This document shows positions 44,138-56,850 of a stretch of DNA of 64,000 nucleotides, piece by piece. The notes below the pieces were generated by a model, which was given only the letters and a program-made list of their open reading frames with translations, searched no databases and had not been told where the DNA came from. The position numbers were made by a program, and so were the translations under genes. How positions within the stretch are numbered: the first letter of the stretch is position 1; each line of letters starts with the position of its first letter. The stretch comes from Prorocentrum cordatum (taxonomy: Eukaryota > Sar > Dinophyceae > Prorocentrales > Prorocentraceae): positions 57,501-121,500 of the forward strand of contig CAUYUJ010012514.1 in the NCBI GenBank assembly GCA_963575745.1, written 5' to 3'.

Positions 44138-44776
44138 GGGGGCCCGGGAGGGGGCCCTCGACACTCCATGGCGGGGCCGGGCCGCCAGGGACGCCCCCAG
44201 ACGGCCCAAGGCAGCCCCACCAACGCTGAAAAGTGCCGCGAGAGGCCTCCGAGAGGCCTACGGTCGCGGAAATGTCGTTCTAACGCGCCCAAGATGGCTT
44301 CCGGATGACCCACAAGGCTTCCAACGCGGCCCAAGGGGCCTCCGGTAGCACTCCCAAAAGAGCCCCAAGGAGCCAAAGTCATTGATGCTCTTTTGGCTAT
44401 TGGTACATGTCAGCGTCCCTGTCTGTTCGGCTTCCCGACGCTCCAAGACTGTCCAGGACATTATACAAAGTCCAAAGCGGCTCCTGCTGGGCGCCGAGAC
44501 AGCCCAGGGCCGCCCCCACACGGCCCAAGAAAGCCCCAACATTGAAGAAAAGGGCAGCAAGAGGCCTCCGAGAGGGCCCGAAACGCGGACACATCGCTCG
44601 AACACGCCCACGATGGCCTCCTGATGGCCCACACGGCTTCCAACATGGCCCAAGGGGTCCCCACGAGCACTCCCAAAAGGGCCCCACGAAGCAAACGTCA
44701 TTGCTTGTCCTTCGGTTTTGAGCACGTTTCAACATTTCTTCCTGTGCAGTTTCCCCACGCTCCAAGCCGGTCCCAG
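44138..44776. repeat. 319-bp tandem duplication of CCAAG-type dispersed repeat
   Basis: Two units with an offset near 319 bp share GACGGCCCAAG/CACGGCCCAAG, GCCTCCGAGAGG, AAGATGGCTTCC/CGATGGCCTCC, GGCTTCCAAC, AGCACTCCCAAAAG and ACGCTCCAAG. The CCAAGGGGCC composition links them to the dispersed family at 6,200, 6,910 and 12,810. A piece of a third unit resumes at about 45,693, after the inserted TIR element. Confidence 0.8.
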
Positions 44777-44777
44777 A

Positions 44778-45691
44778 TTGGGTCGGGCCCAACCCAGCTA
44801 AAAGTGGCGTGACTTTGGTGTTTTAGATATCATGTAGGCTGCCACAGGATGGGCACCAAATCGTGACCATATTGAGGGCCGTGGTGACATCGCCAGGCTG
44901 GTGCGAAGAGGCCCAGATACAAATTGCGTTAGATCAAAAGAGAAAAAGGGAGGAGTGGGATGAGGGAGGAGCAATTGGAGGGGGGAGTGAGAGATGGGGG
45001 ATGCGGAAAGGACGACGAGGGCAGGTGGCAGGGGTGCACATACCGGGGCAGATGGCGTCGCATGAGTCTCGGAAGCACCGTCGAGATGAAATGCCACTCA
45101 CCGCGCCGTTGGGTCAAGTTCGGCACTGGATTCGCCGGTGTCGGTGCCTGTGGCGTTCCGCTGGTGCCAGAGGTGTCGGGCTGGCAAAAATATTCGTGCC
45201 AGCCCCAGCTGGCGGTCGCTGCGGATTTTCGCCAACCCTGTAAAAAATGGGGCCGGCAAAAAATCTGCGGCCTTGTTTGGTGCCACTCGGGGGGGGGGCA
45301 GCAAAACTACGTTTGCCAGCCCTTCCCCGCTGGCACCATGCGGGGGCGGAAACGATGGCGGCGTCCAGGCATCGTTCTTGTTCGGTTGCCCGGGGCTCCG
45401 CTGGAGGCCAGCCGAGGCATCAGGAGTGCCCCAGGGGGTGCAGCAGCATCGGGAACTCAATGGGCGCATGCTTCAGGCGATCCACAATTAGAATTGTAAG
45501 CGCCAGCTCTCACACAATACCCATGCACGTCCCACGTTTTCCCTCCATCATGGCCCGCGCCTTGGCATGGGCATCTGACGACCAACGCGCGCCTGGCAAC
45601 TTATGTTTGGTGACCGTCCAGATCTTGCCAGGCATGCGGTGTCACCGCGCTACCCCCCAAGGAAGGTATAGCTGGGTTGGGCCCGACCCAA
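44778..45691. mobile_element. 914-bp element with perfect 23-bp TIRs
   Basis: The 23 bases at 44,778-44,800 (starting TTGGGTCGGGCCCAACCCAG) are exactly inverted at 45,669-45,691. TCCCAGA precedes the left end (44,771-44,777) and recurs one base after the right end (45,693-45,699), a plausible 7-8 bp target duplication. The insertion interrupts a tandem repeat of the CCAAG family. The interior has no transposase-like frame, so the element is non-autonomous. Confidence 0.75.
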
Positions 45692-45890
45692 GTCCCAGAC
45701 ACTCAACATCGCCCCAACAGGCCCCCACGAGGGCGCTGAGACGGCCCAGGGCGCGCACGAGGCAGCAAGGCAGCAGGAGAGGGAGCGCCGACGCTGCCTG
45801 CTGCGCAGCGGGGGCCTGCAGAGGGGCACGGCCCGCAGATCCTTGGCGCGCACTCCTGTTGGAGTTTTGCCGGGGGCTCCCACGGGGGCG
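45692..45890. other. Flanking repeat DNA upstream of the LTR element
   Basis: CCAAG-family remnants, then GC-rich sequence up to the LTR element. The last bases before the insertion (GGGGGCGCGAAG) match the inside of the repeat at 30,446-30,472. Confidence 0.5.
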
Positions 45891-45895
45891 CGAAG
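45891..45895. repeat. Target-site duplication CGAAG (left)
   Basis: CGAAG directly precedes TGTG of the 5' LTR and is repeated at 63,920-63,924 after the 3' LTR. Confidence 0.95.
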
Positions 45896-46092
45896 TGTGA
45901 ATAGAACCCGTGTAATACCCTCATATATACTCCTTATCCTCACCTCTCCTGCGTCTGGCCGTTTGGGCTCAGGTATTGGGACGGATCGATCATACCTTTG
46001 ATCGTGCAGGAGGGAAAGACATCCATCTATCCCTCCTTCCCTCTACCAACGGATCAGGGGTTCTGTGCCCTTGTACTTCAACCCCATGCACA
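45896..46092 (+). repeat. 5' long terminal repeat
   Basis: 197 bp, starting TGTGAATAG and ending CATGCACA. It differs from the 3' LTR at six positions, all transitions. It contains an internal short inverted repeat around GGACGGATCGATC and CTTTGATCGTGC. Promoter elements cannot be assigned; dinoflagellates lack a canonical TATA box. Confidence 0.97.
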
Positions 46093-46101
46093 TGTTATCA
46101 G
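46093..46101 (+). promoter_or_regulatory. Primer-binding site, initiator tRNA-Met type
   Basis: TGTTATCAG immediately follows the LTR. It differs by one base from TGGTATCAG, the complement of the 3' end of initiator tRNA-Met used by many copia elements. Confidence 0.8.
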
Positions 46102-46157
46102 CCCTTTAAAGATCACTGTTCATCGAACCCCGCGTCGCGACCTCGCACGCGGCCTCG

Positions 46158-48880
46158 ATGGAACCCAAGCGGCGCATGCGCCGTAAGGGGTCCATCGGGG
46201 CCTCGCGTCCGAGCTCTCCGACGGCGCGACGGCTCGGTGATGAGTTGGAGAGCCTTAGTGCGGACTGTGTTCGTGTCCCGGGCACCCCCCCCCCCCCCCC
46301 AGCTCCGACGGACCCGAGGCGCGACTAGCTGCTGAACTTCACCGCAGTGCCGCCCGCGGGGGGACAGGAGAAGGAGTAGGAATAGGGAGGAAGGAGTTTC
46401 ACACGCCTACCTTCGATCCTCCATCTCCTCCCCAGTCGGGAGCAATCCCAATTGCGTCAGGCGAAAGCCTCACTGGTCATGATAATCCAGGGCGCTTTCG
46501 CGCTAACCGCCGATGGACCTCAGGTGCTGGCACCCCCAGCCCTGCGACCGTTCCTGTTGCGGAGCACGTAGCCACTTTCGAGGAACTCAGTAGACCAGTG
46601 ACGGCGCAGCCGCAGACGCAGTACCCCAAGGTTTCATCGGATGAGACACCACACGCACGGTCCTAGTCGCAGCTCGTCCGCGCGCAACCGTCGTGGGGCC
46701 CCAGGCCCACACGGCGAGAGTAGGTCGAGCCCGCGCACTGCCTCTCAGAGGCCATGCATTCCCCGTGAGAGGGTGCAGAGGGAAGCTGACGCCCCCCACC
46801 TCTCCATCTCAGACGACCAGCTGGCGGAAACGTCCGCCGCAGGTGAAATAGCAGAGCTCAGAGGCCAGGTTGAAACCTTCGTGTCCAGGTAATACTCTGG
46901 ACTACTGCAGAGCGTTCAGACGAACGCTGCCAATACCGCAGCCATACGCCACGATCTTGACGGCGCCCTTGGGATCATCGATTCCAGGATTGCCGAAGAT
47001 CGACGCATCATAGGCGAGCTGCAGTACCAGGTTGATCGCGAGGTGTCATACTCAGGTGAACGAACGGCGATGGTCGAGAATCTGCGCCACTACCTAGCGC
47101 AGATGGAGCAACAGCTTGTGCTCGTACGAGACACAGGCGTTTCAGCAGTCAGGATCCTCCATGATGAGATCCACGACCAGCTCCGCAACCGACCGCCACC
47201 AGCCGAGGCCGCCGACCTTGGCGACGTTCAGTCTCAGATCAACGATCTTCGATCCCACATAGACCACACTACGGCGACGCTTCGCAACGAAGCACACACC
47301 AACTCGTCGAACCTGATCGATATGTTGCAACGTACTGAGAGAGTCATCACTCAAAGGTTTGATGCGACCAACGCTGTCGTGCAGCCACTCGCTAACCGGA
47401 TCTCTGACATCGAGCAGCGTTTTCCTGACGTACAGGACGCCCTGGCAGAGTTGCGTGTCGGACGAGCCCAGACTGATCAGCTGGGTTCTCCTCCCACGGT
47501 TTACGATTTCGCCCGCCTCACTGACAGGTTGCAGGAGGTCGAGAAGGCGGCGGACCACGCGCAGTTGGAGCTCTCCCAGGTTATTCGTGAGAGAGATACT
47601 GAGAAGGTACGTGTTGAGGGGCACCTCGCACGTCTGGAAAGCGAGCTGGAGGCACAAAGCGCCCGTCTCCGAGCATTCGAGCAACGACTTGATCGGCACT
47701 CACAACGTTCTCGGGGTACTGATGAGTACACGCGCCAAAAAGGTGGCCCAAATACACGAAGACATGACGAGCTGGACGAATCAGCTGATCGACCACACCA
47801 ACGACACCGGTCCCCACCTTCGACCTGCAACCGACCTGCACAGGCCGACGGCAGCGTCCGCTGAAGCACCACAAATTTCTGCAGGACAACAACGACGTAC
47901 GTCACCAGGAGCAGCCTCCGCGGCAGCTTCTGCACAGACACGCCATGTGTCTCCTGTGCGCACAGAGCCGACTACTGACGGTGTACCGATACCCTCACAA
48001 CCACTGTCTGCGGTTTCGGTCCATACTACAACTCCCATCAAGGAGTCAGACACCGTCCGAGTCCCTGTCTTGCCTAAGATTACGCAGCTGCTCGAGTGGC
48101 AGCAAAAGTACGGAAGAACTTCGGGGCCGCCTCAGGGCGACCATCCAAAGCATATGCCTTCCTATGCGTGGCTGAACAGCCCGAGTGTACCTTCGAGGAC
48201 TTACAAGACAGTGGAGACTTGGAGAGCATCGATTGCAAACTCGCTACCGCTCTGAGCGACATCTTGTCCTCAGACTTGCGCTACCAAATCAGGCTCATCG
48301 AAACCAGAGAGCACAAAGCAGGACGCATGCTCAAAGGACGCCAGATCTACTGGCACATCCTACAGTCCTACAAAGTGACTGAGGTTGATGACGACCTGCA
48401 CGACTTCGAGCGCCTTAAATAACTGAGGATGAGAGATGAGGATTTGCAACGTTTTATCACTGACTGGGACGCTTTACTCTTGGAGCGCCGAGAAGCACCC
48501 GATCCAAAGATCTTGGAATCTCTGTTGCGTACACAGATTCGGAGACATGCCTGGATGAAACAAGACATGTACGAGTACCAGCGCATGAAGATCAGCGACC
48601 CGAATCGTACCTATGATTGGCTCCGACAGCGCGTCCTGGACGTACTGGGGCTCGAACAATTGGAGAATAATCAGAATAAGTTACGGTGCGAACATGAGAC
48701 ACGTTCTCAAGTCAATGTGTGCGCTGCCTGGAAGAAAGGCAATTGTTGCAATGGTGAACGGCGCAAGGCTTTGCATACTTTTTTCCAGGGATTGGAAGAA
48801 CAACGAATCTTCCAGAGCATCGACAGCTGGTGGCTACTCCCGCCGCAGCGTGTCAACTCCTGCGAATCACAAGAAGCCAG
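46158..48880 (+). pseudogene. gag: Gag, N-terminal, coiled-coil and capsid-like regions
   Basis: The first good start is ATG 46,158 (MEPKRRMRRKGSIGASRPSS). A 16-C run at 46,285 shifts the frame, and Pro/Ser-rich then Arg/Ser-rich sequence follows. From about 46,800 to 47,720 frame 0 is a long coiled-coil rich in Glu, Gln, Arg and Leu heptads (for example VEGHLARLESELEAQSARLR), with TAA at 46,890. The frame changes near 47,720 and 48,095. A capsid-like helical domain follows at 48,130-48,690 with TAA at 48,420; its landmarks are SDLRYQIRLIETREHKAG, LRTQIRRHAWMKQDMYEY and RTYDWLRQRVLDVLGLE. It ends in the first zinc-finger-like block (VNVCAAWKKGNC) near 48,720 before another shift. Gag would package genomic RNA into cytoplasmic particles. 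Confidence 0.8.
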
Positions 48881-48884
48881 CATC

Positions 48885-51800
48885 GAAACCATTTTGCTTC
48901 GAGTTCGCCAAGCGCAACACATGTACCAGAGGCGACAAGTGCAACTTTCCACACGTCGCGCAGTGTAGAGATTTCGCACAGAATAAGTGCCCCAAGGGCG
49001 ACAAATGCAAATACGCACAAGTCACACCTGGTGCGAAGACTCCCGGGCGAAGCCCGAGTCGACCACGCACCTCCAGTCAGGATAGCCGTGGCCGATCACC
49101 ATCCCGCGGATCAGGAAGTCAACGTTCTTCACAACGGGGGGGGGTCCGCTGCGCAAACGACTCACGCCATGGACGTGACAACCGACGCCAATGCGACCGA
49201 TCTCGTTCAACATCCAGGAGGTCTCTAGACTCTCGCAGTCAATCGAGAAGTCGATACGACAGATCTTCGATATCTACCTCCCGAGGACGAGACAACCGTG
49301 GCGGCGGACGCGGCAGCCCACGCGGTCGTGATAGATCATATGGTAGTGACAAAGGACGTGGCAGACGTTCCCCGAGCCGTGGTTCGTCCCGTGGTTCTCC
49401 CCACGCCAGAGCACGTTCTCCTGCCAACTATCGACGTTCACGCCGTTCCGACCGCAGTTACGTCATTCGTGACAAGACCCTCATGGCCAACACTAAGGTC
49501 ACTACGACATCTACCAAAACACGCCGTCGGATACGCTTCGACACACGTAATGTGGATTACTACCTACATACCGTATCTGGCAGGGCCAGATTGGCCAAGT
49601 GGAGGGAGATGCCGAATGAGGGTGACATTGTCAATGTACCACACCCGTTACCACAACGATGGTGGGATCAAAGTGCGGACGCCCTACGAGAATGTCAAAA
49701 AGAGGCACAGCTATGGTATGAAGACTTATACGACTACCGACACAACAAGGAGTCGGTGGCCACACCAACTGCGATCCGAAAATATGACGACACTGTTAAG
49801 CAGTCATCAAAGACAGCCCAGACGATGACAACGACGATGCAAGCCGACCCACCACGCTCGACTGCTGCATTGACACGATCTTGGGTTCTCGACAGTGGTT
49901 CTGCTCATCATTTTCAGGGTAAGCACGAACTGACGCAGACCGAATCGGATCGCATATCTATTCGCGAAGAGCATATTCTGGAAACCGCCAATGGCGATCG
50001 TACTGTCAACGAGCACTACGACATACGGCTACCCGAGGTTGGCTTACACAGTTCAGCCCTTGCTTTGCCAGACTGTCCATCTTTGCTATCAGTTGGGAAA
50101 TTGATCGAGGTTGATGGGTTTCGGCAGCTCTGGGATCCTGAGCTGGGCTACTTGCTTCAGGATCCGGGGGGCCAATGGTATAAGATTCCAGTCAACAACA
50201 GAGTTCCAGAATTACGACTCGACGACCTGACACTCTTACCACCACCACGTCTATGCACTTCGCCAGCACCCCGACGTCGTCAGCGTAAGCGTTCGTCCGT
50301 CCGCTGTAACGACATATGTTGGCGTTGCAAAACTACAGAGCAATCAACAACTGCAGATGAGCAACGGCCCCACATCGGGACCTGCCCCAAGAGACCACAT
50401 GTCGGAGAGGGAGGAGGAGCACGGGCCACCACGGTCGAAGAACCTCCCGACACAAACAAAGACGAGCCTAACGTGGACACATCCACCGACTCGCCTACGT
50501 CTCAGACGCAGTGTTCTCCTCCAACATGCGGGGGGCTAGCAGATACAGCTCAAGCAGATAACGACATACCGACGGAGACGCTCACACGAATGCACCACGA
50601 CAATGATCGCGTTCTTCCAAACAGACAGAAGAAACCGATTGACCCGATGCATTACATGACTCACAGTCCAAGACACCCTGACTGTGAGATTTGTTCTCGC
50701 ACGATGGCGCAGAATGCTCCGTGTCGACGACAGCGCAAACCACATCCACCGACAGACCCCGCCGACGAGGATAAAGCCTACGAAGCTTTTGTCCCGAAGA
50801 AGTTTGGTGAGGCTTTAACTGCCGACCATATCGTCCTGGCCAAAGACGATGCCGCAGACAAGCACGGCGACAAGTATGCACTTGTCGTCCTAGACAGATA
50901 CACCGGCATCTTTATGGCCTACCCAGCACTACACAAAGACGCAGCTACCACAAAGGCATCCTTTCAAGAGTTCATCGCCGCGAACGATGAGGTGAAGCAT
51001 ATCTATACAGACAACTCAGGAGAGCTTCAGAAGGCTTGCCGCCAACTGGGATGGAGACACGACACGAGTGCGCCGCATCGTCCGCAAACGAATTGATTGA
51101 TCGAGCGCATCGTCAAGATTGTCATTCTCGGTGCGAGAGCTGTGTTACATATGTCTGGTCTGGGACACGAATGGTGGAAAGAGGCCATGCAAGCCTTTTG
51201 CTGTGGACACAATTTTGTACATACATCCGCGGGCGTTGCTGCCCTCAATGAGGATCATGCCGATAAGACAGCTCATGAAATTCGCTTTGGTGAAAGCTTT
51301 CCCGGGCACTGCATGCCATTCGGTGCTCGGATCTTTTGGAAATGCCTCAACCCCGAGATTAACAACGAGACTGCGAAGTTTAAAGAAAATACTCGAGAAG
51401 GGTTATTCATGGGTTACCATTTACACTCTGGTGGACGATTGTCAGGTGACTACCTTGTCTTGGACACAGCTACATACGCCAAGAATCCTGATGGGGAACT
51501 GTGTCACGTGCACAGAGTCAAAGACATCATCATCCCTGATGGCAAGTTCACCTACCCGGTGAAAGAAGGTACTCTACGACATCATAACCCTAAGGCGCAC
51601 GACGAGGTCAAGGCATCTACCTCTCGCCCCTTGGGCGACGAACCAATGCCCGATCCTCCACTTTCCTACCCTAAAGAATGGGATGACCCGTCTATGATGA
51701 CAACGGAAGACAACGCCGCTGATATCCACGCATCGGCCTCTGAAGTTGCTGCACCAGCGCCGGAGCCCGACAACTGGGAACAGCGCGGATATTGCGTCAT

Positions 51801-51981
51801 CAGACATATTCGTATTCCACGCAAGAAATTGTTCATCCCGACGGACGACGTCATGAACATACCCGTGCCTGTTGATCAACTCGACGTGACACGAGATTCA
51901 AGACGACTTCTATTTTTGAAGGAGAAAGCGACTTTCGCGATGTTTGGGATGGCGTCAGCGCCAACGACCACAGGGAGTTAA
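48885..51981 (+). pseudogene. pol: Gag nucleocapsid fingers, protease and integrase
   Basis: Frame 1, open from 48,613, enters recognisable sequence at 48,885. CCCH finger CFEFAKRNTCTRGDKCNFPH (Cys at 48,895) fits CX8CX5CX3H. A second finger, CRDFAQNKCPKGDKCKYA, ends in Gln instead of His. A long Arg/Ser region follows, then the aspartic protease motif VLDSGSAHH (DSG at 49,891). The integrase zinc region is near 50,660 (THSPRHPDCEIC). The catalytic core has TADHIV, YTDNSGELQKACRQLGW and SAPHRPQTN, then TGA at 51,094, then LIERIVKIV carrying the catalytic Glu; the D-D-E set is thus complete apart from the stop. The frame stays open to 51,981, but true continuity passes to frame 0 near 51,900. 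Confidence 0.9.
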
Positions 51982-54840
51982 GCGAGCCATGGACAGGCAC
52001 GGTTCGATTCTATGAGCTTCCAAAAATAACGCTAGATGGCAAAATGGTGGTCCGCGGCCGCGAGACACGTATGCAGACTACTACACGTCCTGATCACATT
52101 CTTCCCGAGCATTGGAAAACCCTATCTCGTGGACAACAGAAGAAGGAAATCGATTACGCCGAAGACGTTAAACGAGCTCGCGAGATTCGTGACCGAGCTG
52201 CACTTCGAGTGTGGACAAGACAGGACAAACAGGTCAACAATTTCCGTACCACTGCAGCCGGCGGACCAACATGGAATACTGTGGAACGAAGGATTACATA
52301 CGACACTGACAACGGCGCAGTCATCCGTGACGAGAACGTCAAAGGCGTGACGAACAAAGAAATACTGTATGCCAAACTACCTGGTGGGCCACGTGACATT
52401 ACTACGGTACTGTACTACCGCCAAACACCACAACAGCACGCTGGAGAAGAACGTGCTTTGGTACTTGTGGATAGTGAAGGAACCGACTTTGGGACCATGA
52501 ACCCGCTCATACGCCAGTTCACCCAGTCGGTAGCAATACCCACTATGCCACGTGCGACGACTTACACACAGGCACACAGAGACAAAATCCCCGATTCCTC
52601 ATGGGCACGCCCGGCCCTAGTTACCAGAAACCTGAGTAAGAAAGAAGTTGCCGCAGAACCACGTGCACAGGAAGCCCTACGAAAATAATACGAGAGATTG
52701 GAAAAGAAACAAACGTGGATGTTGGAGACTGTTGCAGAAAAAGCTGATATTGAGTCACAAGCTATTCGCACTGGGACGAAAGTTCATTTCTTCAATATCT
52801 TGGAACTATCTTTAGTCAAACACGAAGAACTTCCTCCTGATCTACGTAAATTCAAGGGCAGAGTGGTGGTTCAGGGCAATACAGGCAAAGATGAAACTGG
52901 TTTGGCCGCCATATTCGCCGACGCCGCTTCCAGTGCTTCGCATATTGAGGCTTCCAAACTTTGCGATGCTACTGCATTATTGCCACACTATGCGGGCGAA
53001 CAAAGTGATGCACCTGGAGCCTACGCGCAAGCACTACTATACGGCGACGGACGAATCGATCCAGTTGATAATTGGATTACCATACTTGAATGGCGACAAC
53101 CGACATCCTGGTCAAAGTACAAGAATCCAGTGTGCCGGTTACGATTGGCACTATACGGACACCCTCTTGCAGGTGTCTTTTGGGAACGAAAATGTCGTAC
53201 ATGCTTAGAAAGCGTTGGTTTCGAGCCTATTCCAGGATGGGAGTGTGTATGGAGACACAACAAACTGGGACTGATACTTTCAGTATATGTGGACGACTTC
53301 AAATTAGCCGGACCAGCTAACAATCTACAAGCTGGCTGGGATTATATCCGCAAAGGCGGTATTGACTTGGATCCACCTACTCCATACTCACAATATCTTG
53401 GCTGTGGACAACAGGCATACGAGGTGCCGCAGAATATTTTCGACAAAAGAATGTCTACCATACGACCTATGTTGCCCGTACACAATGAGAAAGATCACAA
53501 TACAGCCAAACAAGTTCGTGGAATTCGACATGATATGCTTGGTTTCACCGATCAGTGCATTGAGCGGTACCTGGAATGCGCTTCCAAGCGCGCCCAGGGA
53601 CCGGGGTCACGTCGGAAACGATCCGACTCGCCGAGGACTTCGCGATCCAAATCGCCTGCATCCTCCGGGTCGGTCGCCAGACCTACTAGTGTGCTCAACG
53701 CACGGCCGCGATCATCCAGCCCAGCAAGATCGGTCGATACGACATCTACTACAACAGATCCCATATCAGTCACATACGACGACCTACCTGACGCCGAAAC
53801 CCCTGGCATCGAGGACACCTCCTTCACCGATTCCGATTACTCCGACGAGGGCATCCTTGGCCAGGACGCGGCGAGCGTACTGATGAAGATTCTTTACCTG
53901 GCACGTTGCTGTCGTTTCGATCTTCTACATCCAGTATGTATGCTAGCCAGAGAAATTACCAAATGAAATACCACGTGTGATAAACGTCTACATCGATTGA
54001 TCTGCTACATCAAAACGACGCGCACACATTGTTTACACGGATGGATAGGTGATTCGTCAGACAAGTTATCCATCATGCTCTTCACTGACGCCTCGTTCGC
54101 CGATTGCATTACATCATCCAAATCCACTACCGGCGTCTTCGCCGCGCTTGTTGGACCTAGTACGTTCTTTCCGGTCAACGCTGTGTGTAAGAAATAAACG
54201 GTTGTGTCGCATTCATCTACAGAATCCGAGATCGTTGCTCTTGACTCAGCACTACGACTGGAAGGACTACCACTATTCTCATTCTGGGAAGCCGTGGTGG
54301 GAGTTGCCAACACATGCAAAGAGAAGAATACTTGCCTGAGTTGCCAGGGACGCGCCGACACGGCGATGTGTCCGACGTTGGCCGCCAAAAAGAAGCGTAA
54401 GCCATCGCTTCGCAAGGCGCCCCCCACAAGGGGATCTTCTCCTAGCCGTAGGCAACTACCGCTAAATACGGAGTTACTTACGCCTCCAAAGAGGCGTACA
54501 ATATCCCATGAGGGTACAGTATTGCACGTGGATCCAGAACCAGCTCAGGAGATTAGTTCTCCCAAAGTGCGTCTTATCGTCCTCGAGGATAACCAGGCCG
54601 TGATCAAAATTGCCCAAAAGGGACGTACACCAGCACTTCGTCATCTTCATCGTACTCATCGTATCAACCTGGATTGGATATGCGAGACATGCCAACTCGA
54701 ACATATCGAGCTCAAATATGTAGGTACAAAAGAGGAGATCGCATATATGATGACCAAACATTCCGAGCCGAAGAATGCAGACCTCTGGAGGGACCTCTTG
54801 GAACACTCGCTCATCTTTCCCGCTGCTCCGGTACAATGTC
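51890..54840 (+). pseudogene. pol: Copia reverse transcriptase and RNase H
   Basis: Frame 0 carries ESDFRDVWDGVSANDHRELS (51,920), a linker, TAA at 52,686, and the RVT_2-type reverse transcriptase. RT landmarks are KFKGRVVVQGN, SDAPGAYAQALL, CRLRLALYGHPLAGVFWE and the catalytic LILSVYVDDFKLAG (YVDD codons 53,286-53,297). After LHPVCMLAREITK a TGA at 53,964 replaces what is usually Trp. RNase H follows: LFTDASFADCITSSKSTTG, then TAA at 54,195, SHSSTESEIVALDSALR, EDNQAVIKIAQKGR and LKYVGTKEEIAYMMTKH. All stops in this block are one transition from Gln or Trp codons. The same frame runs straight on into the extra region with no terminator other than mutations. Confidence 0.95.
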
Positions 54841-56850
54841 CTCCAAAGAAACCATGGAAACCACTACGAGGGCCTCGGAGGCCCGACGGTTTACCTCATG
54901 TTGCAGAACCTCCAAAACTGGATGGATCCCCGGAAGTATGCAAAATATTACTTACAGAAAAAGAAAGATGGGGCGAGGTAGGATCAGAATGTGGAATGCG
55001 GTGCGTTGGACAAGCCAATCACGAGGGCATATGCGCATGCATGTACCACATTGGTGTACCAGCTGCAGCTATTGTTTCGCGCACACCTCGGTCAAGAGCA
55101 CGTTCCCCGTCCGGTAGAGATCCCCGCCATCCCCCCTCGCCTCCACAGGATACAGAGAGGTCTAGGACACTCATTGTACGTTCATGCCACAGCAATTTTA
55201 CGACTCGAGCGACAAAGCTTACAGGCATCCTGTTCGCTGCGTGCGAGGCGAAAATAAGTGAGATCGGTTCTAATCCCGATACACCCATCCACAAGATGGA
55301 TCAGGTACAGCCGCTCCACCTCATCGGCTGGCCCATCGGCTGCGACGCTGAGTACGACCCGAACGCCAAGGACGACGACCGCGTGGGCTTCACGTACCAC
55401 GCTCAAACTGGTCGCCCTCGTGATCCCGATGATGGATACATATACGTACATCAACGGCGCGCTGATCGCAGTGCAGATTTTGATCTCCGCGTACCAGACG
55501 AATCCACTATTCGAGAAATTGCCCGCTCTGCGTCCGCCGACGTCAAGAGTTGGATCTGCGAAACTGGTGGATCAGTCGGCGGCAACGCCGACTACGAGTA
55601 CAGCACGTTTACGGCTACCCCATGGCTGTCTTTCACGAGGGCTATGTGCATGCTTTCCAGCCTCTTCAATCGTAACCCGTCTGCACAAGAAAGTGTTCGT
55701 GGTTTACATGATCATTTGAACGCAGTGATCCCAGGAGCGCACCGCAAGTGCCCGCCAATGGACCTTACGACGATGATATTGAAGACGGAGTGGATGATGA
55801 TTCACAATGATTTGTCCAACATTGGCAGTGCAGCACTGGGACAATATGCCGAGGACAGCGTTCAGGATACAAAACACTACTATGGAAATGGTCTTTGTGC
55901 ATCCTCTGATGTATACAGCAATGGATTGACAACTCCATGCTATGCTCCTAAACTTGAGCGTGTAGCGATCAAGTTGCCCACACGCCCACCTGGCTTAGCC
56001 AGGACATCAGATGCATCGGGACACATCGGCCACGTTGTTGAGGATAATTTGGTCACCGACATGCGAGCATTTTCCGACATTAACCAGACAAGCAAATTTC
56101 GCCGCAAGATCAGCACATGGTTGATTGCGCGCGGAGGCTTCGGAGGTATTGGATCACACCCCAAGACGGTGGCAACACCATCCGATCGCTCAGAAGGCTG
56201 GGAGGCAATATCAGAGCACGACGAGACTATGACAAGTACCTAGCGTTGGCAACCATACAACGAGGGCAATGTCTTCTTTGGCGAGGCCCCCGCTGAGATT
56301 GACCCTGGTCTTACTCCTGGTCCTGATATTGACCCACTCGAGCTGGAACAAGCAAAGTACAGCGCTTTCTGTGGTGGTCGTTTGGTTTCTACTCTTCTTT
56401 CAGATAATGGGTGGTGTTCCCTTGTACAAGAAGATCTGGGACTTCTCTTGCACCATGCCTTCGGTCCATCAGGGCACGCATACAAATGGACCAACTTGCA
56501 CGCCGATTCAACATGGATTATGCACCCCAAGAAAGGGGCCAAGGGTGCAAAGCACAAGAAGTACCCAAGCCACGGCATTGACGAGCTCAACAATGCACAG
56601 AAGCGAGAAGATCTCGCCAAAGTATCAAATGTTGCTCTTGTACCGTTATTTATGCCGTGCCTCAATCGCGCGGAATGCATGGGTGGCGCTACCCTCGAGC
56701 ACTTGTCGACCATCATCCGCGACGACATCATGATGTGGGCATTCTCCTTTGGCAATTATAAAGAATGGTTCAGACAGAACGACACGCCGATCGGCCAAGA
56801 TTGCACTCAATTGCCAGAGGCTGGTGGAGACCCGCTATGGTATGGAAGAA
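54841..56850 (+). pseudogene. Extra region 1 of the LTR element, in frame with RNase H
   Basis: This continues frame 0 of pol. Near 54,985 is a possible zinc motif, CGMRCVGQANHEGICACMYH (CxxxC, then CxC and His). A basic Ser/Pro/Arg linker follows, then about 300 residues of globular-looking sequence (for example DYEYSTFTATPWLSFTRAMC, MDLTTMILKTEWMMIHNDLS). TAG at 56,241 interrupts it, and the frame then continues (VFFGEAPAEIDPGLTPGPDI, WIMHPKKGAKGAKHKKYP) until a frameshift near 56,840. I recognise no family. No signal peptide or membrane segment is seen, which argues against an envelope-like gene. Confidence 0.75.

Noticed and set aside
45957-45974. Spliced-leader-like string GGCCGTTTGGGCTCAGG in both LTRs
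   Set aside because: Only 13 of 17 positions match, which is expected about once by chance in a window this size, and it is not at a transcript start.
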